Below are positions 56,601-64,000 of a stretch of DNA of 64,000 nt, piece by piece. Position numbers and translations under genes: made by a program. The notes beneath the pieces are model-generated. The model searched no databases. It had not been told where the DNA came from and saw only the letters and a program-made list of their open reading frames with translations. Source of the DNA: Oenanthe sinensis (lineage: Eukaryota; Streptophyta; Magnoliopsida; Apiales; Apiaceae); assembly GCA_028671895.1 (NCBI GenBank), contig JAPMAC010000197.1:7915501-7979500 (forward strand). The letters run 5' to 3'. Every line of letters starts with the position of its first letter. The stretch's first letter is position 1.

Positions 56601-57607
56601 GCTACTTTCGTAGCATCTCCCATGAACACATATATCTCGCCATCTCTAAGCATTCTGGATTGCTGGAACCCCTGCATAGAATTACAAACATGATCAGTGG
56701 CTCCTGTATCTACACACCAAGTGCTCGTAGATATAGCCGCTATATATGTTTCTGTAACTAGAGAAAGAGACATACCAGTATTGTTTTTCTTCTTAGGAAG
56801 AGGACAATCCTGTTTCCAGTGACCCGACTGCTTGCACCTGAAGCACTTGCCCTTGGGCTTTTTCACAGCACCACCTTGAACTCCCACAGCTTTCACAACT
56901 TTCTGTGTCTGAGCCTTTTTCTTCTTCTTGGCTTTCGGCTTAGAAGAAGAAGGTTTCTCAGCCACATTGACTTGAACACTCTGCTGAAAAAGTCCTTCAG
57001 CTGCCTGAAGTTCTGTCAGAAGTTCCGCAAGACTATACATTCTTTTGTTCATGGTGTAATTCAAGCGGAACTGCTCAAAACTTTTGGGTAAACTCATAAG
57101 GATGATATCGATCTGGGTTTCCCCATCAACCTCAGCACCAAGGATCTCCATCTCATTCAGATGTGACATCATCCTGAGAACATGATCCCTTACAGGTGTC
57201 CCTTCAGCCATCTGAGTGTTCATTAAAGCTTTCATTGCTACTTGCCTTGCAGCCCTATTCTGATCTCCAAAAAGTTCTTTGAGATTAAAGAGCATATCTG
57301 AAGCAGTGGCCATAGCCTGATGCTGATGCTGCAAAACACCTGACATTGCTGCCAGAATGTAACATCGCGACATCTCATCAGCCTTAATCCACTTCTTATA
57401 ATACTCCTTCTCAACTTCAGAAGCATTCTCAGCAGGCTCCTCTGGCTTGGGTTCATTAATGCAAAATTTGTACTCCTCAGCAGTCAACACAATGTCCAAA
57501 TTACGTTTCCATTCAATATAGTTAGGTCCAGTAAGTTTGTTATCCTTAAGTATGGTAAAAAGTGGATTAAAGCCCATTATATCCTGAGAATCATACATAT
57601 AACACAT
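53633..57607 (-). CDS. Element E gag-pol polyprotein, 1324 aa, uninterrupted
   Basis: All copia domains are in one frame. Gag starts at Met1 or, equally likely, at Met11 (MGFNPLFTILKDNKLTGPNY). The zinc knuckle is at C255, C258, H263 and C268, and the protease triad D300-T301-G302. The GAG-pre-integrase/integrase zinc site has H445, H450, C476 and C479; the integrase core has D506, D569 and E605 with the canonical 35-residue spacing. Reverse transcriptase has WQMDVKTAFLNG around D913 and YVDD at 999-1002. RNase H has D1171, E1214 and D1250. The protein would make virus-like particles in the cytoplasm and convert its RNA to DNA for nuclear integration. Every catalytic residue I can check is present. 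No frameshift separates gag from pol, as is usual in plant copia elements. Confidence 0.93.
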   Translation of the reverse strand: MCYMYDSQDIMGFNPLFTILKDNKLTGPNYIEWKRNLDIVLTAEEYKFCINEPKPEEPAENASEVEKEYYKKWIKADEMSRCYILAAMSGVLQHQHQAMATASDMLFNLKELFGDQNRAARQVAMKALMNTQMAEGTPVRDHVLRMMSHLNEMEILGAEVDGETQIDIILMSLPKSFEQFRLNYTMNKRMYSLAELLTELQAAEGLFQQSVQVNVAEKPSSSKPKAKKKKKAQTQKVVKAVGVQGGAVKKPKGKCFRCKQSGHWKQDCPLPKKKNNTGMSLSLVTETYIAAISTSTWCVDTGATDHVCNSMQGFQQSRMLRDGEIYVFMGDATKVAVVAVGDVNLSFGDDRNLVLNNCLYVPSFRRNLISVSKLALDGYNVCLDHNVSIMRNKLVICSGTLQDNLYIITPNQPALQLQHRVLNNTSSITTKRKEPSSLNQTYLWHLRLGHINLRRIQRLVVDGPLGSLAVEPFPVCESCLEGKMTTRPFKAKGNRAKEVLELVHTDLCGPMNIQARGGYEYFVTFIDDYSRYGYIYLLRRKSECFDKFKEYKTVTEKRHGKCIKSLRSDRGGEYLLGEFRDYLSKNGIMSQLTAPGTPQQNGVAERRNRTLLESVRSMMSYSELPKSFWGHALETAAYLLNLVPSKSVPKTPKELWTGSKPSLRHIRIWGCPAHVLNKNVTKLESRTEVRLFVGYPMGMKGYLFYSPKDRDVIVSTNARFLEEDYMMNHKPMSSVVLEELVGETNNEQVPIVQVEQPQENTQPITNTTPVSRRSGRVIRKPSRFMLLGESSDLVSEEHDEDPMTYEEALQDKDADLWQKAMKSEMESMYSNQVWELVEPPKGVKPIGCKWIYKRKRGSDKKVKAWKARLVAKGYTQKEGIDYEETFSPVVMLKSIWILLSIAAHLDYKIWQMDVKTAFLNGSLDDEIIYMQQPEGFIKEGQEHLVCKLKKSIYGLKQASRYWNIRFDQVIQTYGFDQCPSESCVYKKCEGSSVTFLVLYVDDILLIGNNIGMLSAVKAWLFKQFEMKDLGEAAYILGIKVIRDRKKRMLALSQEPYIDEVLARFNMQDSKKGNLPYKHGVALSKKQCPKTPEAIESMKAVPYASACGSLMYAMLCTRPDICFAVGMVSRYQSNPGQEHWSVVKAILKYLRRTKEYMLIYKASDLLPLGYTDSDFQADRDKRKSTSGYVFTLGGGAVIWRSVKQKCVADSTMEAEYVAASEAAKEAIWFRNFLLDIDVVPNLPRSLTVYCDNTGAVANAKEPRDHKATKHIERKYHLIRQFVKRGDIIVTDIASKDNRADTFTKSLPAKAFEQHVEAIGVRCMVT

Positions 57608-59191
57608 AATTAGAGGGTGTTTAAAAAAATTGGTTCCTCTAACAATTATTTAAAATTAAAACACCAACACTTAAACACCATAGGTTTCCGGTATGCCACG
57701 TTGGGTGACTTATATACCACCTAAATTTATTTAAATGTTACTTCGGTCCTACTACTAAATAATTAGTCACGTTAGGGTGATCTATATTATTTTTCATAGC
57801 TAAGTGTATACCATTATTAAATCTTAAATTAATAATAATAATACCAGATGCGCCTTTTGACTATGATAAATTCTTGCTCCTAACAATAAGATACTACTAA
57901 AATTACAAATCTAAAGAGTATTCAGACTGACTGGCCAGGCCGGTGGAAGCATTGCCAAGAGGCTAACCACTTTTCTAGACACCAATCTAAATGGCCAGGT
58001 AAGCTGCACGCTTTCCTAGACACCAACGTAAGAATACTCAAAGATGTGTTATTTTAGATTCTCTTCCTAGTTGAGCGTGAAAGCTATCAAAAAATAGGGT
58101 ATCCTTTTATTATTTGAATTCTATGAAACTTAGTACGCCACGTTGGGTGACATATGTACCTTCCAATATTCATAATTAATTTTAGAAGTTTGTTCTAGTA
58201 ATTTCCATAACACTCTAGACACCATAAATTACATGTCACGATGGGTGACGTATACATAATTTATATTCGACTTAGTGTTAAATTACATACAAACAATAAT
58301 GGAGACCATGGGATTTAATACCAAATTAATTCCCTCTCCCACTTACTATTTTACTATGAGGATTTTATCTAGATGCATCGTCCTATGTTGTTTTTTCGCA
58401 GTCCACATGTATCATAATAACAATACATATAACACATAACATAGCAGCATACTCATCATGATTAAAGCATAATAAAACAGCCCTATGTCCATGTCGTTCT
58501 AGCATGCGAAGGGTTAGTATCACATGGCATAACAAATAAACATGGAACACATAGTAGTAATAATCAAGATCAGCAAACATTATGTAAAACATAATAAAAT
58601 ACATCCACTATTATGGCCCCGAAGAATAATCTTCAAAATCATCCATCGATAAATTTTCGAAAATCTTCAGCCGCCTGTTTGACTGCCTAAACGAGCTCAG
58701 AATGGCTTGAAAAATCTGGAGATAGTTTCTATCTCAGCCTGTAGGTCTCATTCTGCCGTTTCCGAAAAGGTATTATTCGCCCCAATCGGATATCGTATGC
58801 AAAATCTGTAGCCAGAACAGCGAAGCAGCCACGAAAACAGCATATAGCAGCGGAAGAACTCTGTTTCTCGCATCTTCGTTGATCAAACAATTACATACGA
58901 CTAATACAACAGAAAAATCTATTCTATTACATCAGATCATAATCTAAATTGAATACAATTCGAATTACAAGATTACAATCAAAATAGAAATCAAAAATTA
59001 AAACTAATCATGATCAACCCTCATGATTTAATTTACAACCACGATAAACCACGTGGGATCCAAAAACATAATTACAACCATGGCCATAATAGTGGATAAC
59101 AACCTGCATCAAAAAAACAATACAAACCCACCACTATATACATACATAATTACGACATGGACATCATATCATATAACGCAGAACCCTAGAA
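57608..59191 (-). other. Untranslated leader of element E (no gene)
   Basis: A 1.6-kb leader without a credible ORF. The word CACGTTGGGTGAC or a close form (GTCACCCAACGTGGC on the transcribed strand) occurs near 57697, 57766, 58139 and 58236. A TCTAGACACCAA/TAGACACCAA repeat lies near 57977 and 58017. Confidence 0.65.
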
Positions 59192-59208
59192 CCTGGCTCT
59201 TGATGCCA
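59192..59208 (-). other. Primer binding site of element E
   Basis: TGGCATCAAGAGCCAGG on the minus strand, two bases after the LTR, of the initiator tRNA-Met type with one extra A relative to B. Confidence 0.8.
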
Positions 59209-59210
59209 AT

Positions 59211-60368
59211 TGTTGGGACAATCGAATCATGATGCTGCGTTTTATGATATGAAAACGAACGAGTTTGAATAGAAAATTAACTTTAATCGCTACGGCGCAA
59301 GCGATTCAAATCCACGTCTTCTACTGTATTCCCGTATTCACCTTGAGCGAAGTGTGGCCTTCGATCCTCCCAAGGTTGCCTCCCTTCTAACTTTGAGATC
59401 TTGGAACCCTAGTTCTTGGTTGCCTCCTTGAACGGCTGCTCACAAAAACCCTAGTTCTTTCCAACTCGTAGCTAGAAGAGAATAAGATGAATATATAGGC
59501 TACAGTAGGGATCCTGGATAATTAGGTCGGGCCTTCCAATGACATTCTGGGTCAAGCCCAATGTCATTAAATATTAATTCAATCCACTAAAGAATTAATA
59601 TTTGCACTACCTCTCCTAATGCTGTAATTTAATTATTTAATTCGGCTCCAATATTATTTGCTTATTAAATTCCCCATGTTTAAGATATCGAATGTCCATT
59701 AATTAAATTAATTTCTGATAATTAATTTAATCAATATCTTTTATCCTTGATCATCCACTCAACCTTATAATTATGCAAGAACAAATCTGCCTGCAGGACT
59801 GAAGCATAATTATCTTTATGAGCTTTCAAGAGGACATCATCACCCGAATATTTTCGGACACGGTTTCCTTTTATAGTCAATATCCCACTCTGTATGCAAT
59901 GTCATTGTCCAAAACATAATATTGTGATTAACAAAAAATCACATCACATATGAATCAAAACATGTGCATTGCATACAAGTGTCAATCACTGTATCCGGAT
60001 TAAGAACCTAAGCAATAATAATATTATAGAATCTTAGTTCTTCTTTATTATCAGAATAGAAGAACAATTCTAATATTTTAATCCCGTTCAATATACACAA
60101 AGCATACAAGTATTATTCAATAATCAAGATAGATTATTTCCAAATAATACTTCAGTCATTCCAGTGATTTGTTTAACTCCACTTAAACTGTGAACATTTA
60201 TTATATTATATATAGACACTGACAATCTAATCTTCTGTTATCCCATTTGATACTAGATTATCCACAATATATAATATACAAACAGTGTTGAAATACGCAT
60301 TCAAGATTCTCAATAAAAAAAGACAATGTCATATACTTCAAACGAATAGTTCAGTATACTCCCTAACA
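59211..60368 (-). repeat. 5' LTR of element E
   Basis: 1158 bp, TGTTAGGGAGTA...GTCCCAACA on the minus strand, the same length as the solo LTR at 11931-13088. Confidence 0.93.
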
Positions 60369-62172
60369 AGAGGAGGAAGGAGTGAAGGTGATAGGGGGAG
60401 TCCCTAATCATGAAGCAAGTGAGAGTGGAATTAATAAGGAGAATAAAGGTGTAGAAAATGAAGAGATCGATGCTGGTGACTTAGATCCATACAATTTTGT
60501 TCACTCTGATCCAAGATATCAAGGTTTGGCTACTTCAAGTAACAGGGATGCAGAACAACTATTGGGAATTGAGCACCCTGAGGAAAGAACTAGGAATCTA
60601 AATGAAAGCATTGCCAATACAAAATATACTTGTTATATGACACCTAAAGATTTGGAGGATGAGTCTGATGAAGAACCTTGGATGAGTACAATTGACGGAT
60701 CTCTAGAAGTTACTCAAATTGATATTCTTTCTCAGTACAGAAGGGCAAACATGGAAGTTGAAATTGCAGATCCTACTCAAAGGAGGATTGGTAACTGTTT
60801 GAAAGGGCAATTAAAGTTGCAGAAAATGATAGTAACATGAGTCAAAAGGGAGTTAGAGATCATCAAAGGTTCTATTGTCTCCAACAAGGATACATTGGAA
60901 AGAAGATTGGATGAGAAACTTCTAATGAATACTTTGGCTCAAATCAAGGACAAGTTATTCAAAGAATCCAAGAATTTTATAGCCTTGGAAACAAGAGTGG
61001 AGTTTCTAGAAAAAAAAATGGATGACATCATTAAAGGCCAAGTTCTACCTGCATTAATACTTCATAAATTTCTTGACAGGATGCCACCACCTTCTCAAAT
61101 TGATGATAACAAAAAGGGGGAGAATGCTAAGAAGAAGGATGGTGATGGTGATGATATATCTGGTAGTGGTGGTGTTGGTTGTTCTAATGTTGGTAGAGCT
61201 AGTATTAGTGGTGTTGCAACCAAGGTGATTACTAAAAAATGGGAGCAACAAGGATAGAGGTCAATCTTCAAAGTCATCTAAGTTAACAAAGATGACTTAG
61301 AACAGGAAATGAAAGATTTAAAAAAGTTTGAAGAGGAGCTAGAAGCTAGAAGAATTTCTAGAGAAAAGGAAACTCAAGCAATGATTGAGATGGAAAGGAA
61401 GAGGATTGAAGAACTAAATAAAAGTACTGAATTGGTGACAAAGGCTGCACAAATAGGAAATTTGGATGTGTTCATTGCTCAAACAAAGGTTGTCAATGAA
61501 AATGCAAAGAAGGTTGTCAAAGAAAGCAATTCAAATGCAGAAGCCTTTCTTATAATAGATCTTAAAGCCCTTGAAGAGAATAAAAAGGGTAAAACAATAA
61601 TGATTGAAAAAGAAAAGGAAAAGAAAAAGCCAGTTAATCAGAAGCTACTTCAAGGAGCCATCTCTTCAAGAATTTCAGATGCTGCAAGGAGAGAAAAGGA
61701 ATAAAAAAATTGCTAGGCAGATGGGAATGCAATGGAATATGGAAGATCAATTGGCAGAACAACCACTGAGAAAAAGGAGGAAAATGGCAATGGATAAGAA
61801 AAGGGTAAATTCAACTCAAGATCCACTGTTAAAAAAACCCTCAAGTAAAAAAAGAAGAAATCAAGGAAGAGGTGACAATTGAAGGGTATGAAATGAAAGG
61901 AATACCAATGTTAAGTGAAAAAGGGATGATAGGAGTAAGAACACCCTGCAACCTCTAATCAAGAAGAATGAATGATGTTGGAGTAGGAAAATGGATCAAA
62001 AACCACTTATACAATGAAGGTGATAATGAAGCAAAGCTATAATGTCGTGAAAACCATTCTACATCTTCACAACAGAAGGTATAAACTCAATGCTACAATT
62101 GCTCAGGAATTCAACATCAAATCTCAAAGCTAATGAGAGCAAAGGCTGAAGCTGAACCTAATTCACCTCTCA
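60369..62172 (+). pseudogene. Element I extra ORF fragment
   Basis: Homologous to the family A extra ORF from its acidic region on: NEESIANTKYTCYM-type sequence, EPWMSTIDGSLEV, the coiled coil (IKDKLFKESKNFIALETRVEFLEKKMDDI), the PPP-S-Q-I-DDNKKGEN linker, and the Lys/Glu helix (60382-61704). Stops at 60838, 61255 and 61704 and frameshifts near 61260 and 61700 break it; after 61880 only traces remain. Residue conservation in the coiled coils against both arms is high, which suggests past selection on this protein. Confidence 0.72.
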
Positions 62173-62845
62173 AGCTATGCATGTCGATAAGTCAATAATC
62201 TTTATCGATCGATGGATATCAAGATCAATCGAAGAAGAACATCAGTTGATGGATAAAAGGAAGGATCAATTGATATGCTTAACAACAAATTATCAATTGT
62301 TTGAGACAACACAAAAAGGCTATTTGTCAAAGATCTAAAGGACAAAAGCACACATATGGAAGACAATCTATGATGAATGTGAAGATTCAAACATAAGTTG
62401 TCTTTCCAACCATTTCTGATAATAGAAAAAGGAAAAAAGAAAGATAGAATTGAAACAATCCTAGAATAGGTATTGTAAACACACTTGTGGTATATAAACA
62501 AGTGTGGTAGCATTGTTAGAAAAAAAATACAAGTTAGACAATATTCTTGAATCAACTGTTCAACCTTAGAGAACTTTGTAAGAACAGTTATTCTAACCTT
62601 GTAAAAACGAAACTAGGTTTCATAAACCTAGAAAAAAATTGAGCAAAATATACACTGATGGAAAAACCAATCCATCGGTAATTTGAAAATATCTTTGTTC
62701 AATTTAGTTTCAGTTTTATTTGTTAATATATCTTCTCTTAAACACACAAACCTCAAGAACAATTATTAAATCAGAAAAAGTTTTGATAATTTTTATTCAA
62801 CCTCCCCTTCTACAAATTATATTGGCATTGTTTTGGGAAATAACA
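62173..62845 (+). repeat. Element I LTR remnant (U3 end, R, U5)
   Basis: It starts inside U3 (TGTCGATAAGTC, ATCGATCGATGG) and ends GGGAAATAACA at 62845, the family A terminus. It has the TATA inverted repeat (62480-62506) and the U5 motif (62795-62811). The first 400 bp or so of the LTR are missing. Confidence 0.75.
62480..62506 (+). promoter_or_regulatory. LTR TATA box in inverted repeat (element I), end pair changed on both sides
   Basis: CACACTTGT and ACAAGTGTG flank TATATAA. Compared with both family A LTRs, the outermost T-A pair is now C-G on both arms, keeping the repeat perfect. Confidence 0.55.
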
Positions 62846-64000
62846 GTCGATTTCTATCAGTCGTTGCCAGGTTCAGATTCGTGTAAAAATCTTTACCTAT
62901 GGAAACTTGTGTTGGTGCTGACAAAATATAAAAACAAATGATATTGTTAACTCATATCCACATAAAAATGAATACAATGTAATTACAATCAAGGGAAAAA
63001 TTAAACATATAACATGTCACACAACTGAAAACATTATTCAAAGTGCTCGAACGAAAACCCTGGCTATTTGTAGGGACGTGGGATGTTTTTTTATGTAGAA
63101 ATGGAGTCCTTGGATTACCTATTGGCAAATGTTCCAGTTACAATGTTAAATTGCATATGAGTAATATGAATACTTTTGGCAATAATATATGATCTTACTG
63201 TACCATCGGAAATACACGATTGAGGAGTGTTTGTCATATTAACTTCGCAATCAGTTGTGGAATGAATTTGAGTTGGACTTTTATCGCGCACATAAAATGC
63301 ACTGCAAGGCTAATTGTTGGGACCTGGAACATGTATTATGAATATGGTTACAGAAATCATGTATGACATCGTAAAAACAGTGAATAAATGTTTATTGAAT
63401 ATGGAATCACAAACACAACTAATTGGAATGGTATTCTCTTTTCCCTTGTTAGGGTACTACATTGCAAGCATCCTGTTATATAAAAACTTGTCAAGAGAAT
63501 ATAAACAATTATAACTGCTGAAACCTAAAAATAAATACGATATAAAACTAAATATTCATGTCGTATAGTTCGAACTTCTATATAATACACACGAAATATG
63601 CAGTACCTGTATTGACGGGGTTTGTGTTGAACAGCGACGATGGAACATCTGAGTTTTCCAGGCCTCTACGCTTTAAAACTGAATATATTGTGTTTAACAG
63701 TGTTAGATTATAAACGTAAATACATAACAAACATGTCAAGAAAATTAAACGTAGTTTATATATGAAGGCATTACCATTATTGCCACTGTGATATTCTGGA
63801 CTATGATTCTGTTTGTGTGCAGAAGAAGATTTCTTCTCTTTCATTGGAGGCAAGTCATCGTTCAAATACATAATACTGAAAAATCATAGGAGTGGGAAAA
63901 AACAGATTGATCAACGTAGAAGAAGCCTTGATTTTGGTAGATATGCGAATAGGATCTTCATCTGAGAGGAGTAAAGAACACACCTAAAAAGTAGAGTTCA
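62846..64000 (-). other. Unresolved exon-like region, possibly the 5' end of the Helitron gene
   Basis: On the minus strand several short open pieces have splice-like borders. PPMKEKKSSSAHKQNHSPEY (63850-63785) ends at NNG|GTAATG. VLKRRGLENSDVPSSLFNTN (about 63680-63610) sits between ATATTCAG and ACAG|GTACTG. A piece with AFYVRDKSPTQIHSTTDCEV lies at about 63300-63130. Another, with APTQVSIGKDFYTNLNLATT, ends at the element I boundary. The strand and order fit a gene continuing into the Helitron fragment at 51846. I recognise no domain. Confidence 0.28.

Larger units (their letters stand above)
52437..60368 (-). mobile_element. Element E, copia retrotransposon with intact gag-pol
   Basis: The 5' LTR is at 60368-59211, primer site at 59208, leader, one long gag-pol ORF, polypurine tract and 3' LTR (53553-52437). 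The LTRs differ at about five positions over 1117 bp by eye, so it is young. The outer 41 bp of the 3' LTR are missing and no target duplication can be paired: AGAGG follows the 5' LTR at 60369. The 5' LTR side borders element I. The other side does not, so a deletion removed the left junction. Confidence 0.9.
60369..62845 (+). mobile_element. Element I, decayed relative of family A (3' part only)
   Basis: Extra-ORF sequence homologous to 24825-26600 is followed directly by LTR sequence homologous to 27480-28160. It has no extra-ORF C-terminus, polypurine tract or LTR start. Its left part is replaced by element E and a deletion. It is more diverged from the two arms than they are from each other. 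Confidence 0.75.

Noticed and set aside
58383..58604. A 73-residue ORF in the element E leader
   Set aside because: Chance frame in AT-rich untranslated leader, with no similarity or codon pattern to support it.
1..64000. Host protein-coding genes, tRNA, rRNA, miRNA hairpins or centromeric satellite
   Set aside because: No gene-like structure outside the transposons (except the weak right-edge exons), no cloverleaf-like or rRNA sequence recognised, and no 150-180-bp satellite period seen.

Overview
The window is intergenic chromatin from a plant nuclear genome, almost certainly a large-genome eudicot. It holds no host gene I can defend. Nearly every base belongs to Ty1/copia LTR retrotransposons nested inside one another. 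There is also a Helitron remnant near 50.4-51.8 kb and an unresolved exon-like stretch at the right edge. The plant assignment rests on copia gag-pol proteins, initiator-tRNA-Met-type primer sites (TGGCATCAGAGC and relatives), 5-bp target duplications and AT-rich, stop-riddled copies. I cannot name the species.

Nesting on the left (1-48195). Element D (plus strand, signature word AACTCTGAT) is the oldest visible host. It runs from 31217 to its 3' LTR at 47578-48195. Element G (minus strand) sits in D's integrase gene; its 5' LTR is 30109-31216, its gag is 30042-28166, and gag resumes at 454-1 with the protease. Between the two gag parts lies a 27.7-kb unit (455-28160). It is a near-perfect giant inverted repeat of one retrotransposon (family A): two copies joined head to head at 19000-19019, both cut at the same point in pol, with only their outer 3' LTRs present. 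A near-matching target duplication flanks the pair. The left arm later received element B (3247-11651, TSD AGCTT) and a solo LTR of family E (11931-13088, TSD CAGGT).

D also received element C, a sister of B. That locus is now a solo LTR (33743-35285), 287 bp of duplicated flank, and a 5'-clipped full element (35576-43313).

Right part (48196-64000). The 3' end of another copia element (H, LTR 48700 to about 50050) is followed by a minus-strand Helitron Rep fragment and an AT-rich spacer. Next comes element E (52437-60368, minus strand), which has the only intact gag-pol ORF of the window (1324 codons). E lies beside a third, decayed family A relative (I, 60369-62845). The last 1.1 kb has minus-strand exon-like pieces that may be the 5' end of the Helitron gene.

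How the pieces relate. Families A, D and I carry, downstream of pol, a long extra ORF for a coiled-coil-rich protein of unknown function. In the intact right arm of A it is preceded by its own TATA box and CT-rich leader. A, D and H each carry their own short repeated word in U3, and A and D also carry it in the disordered linkers of their proteins. B and C share the same coding lesions, so they were probably copied in trans. The giant inverted repeat would yield long hairpin RNA if transcribed through, a plausible small-RNA source.
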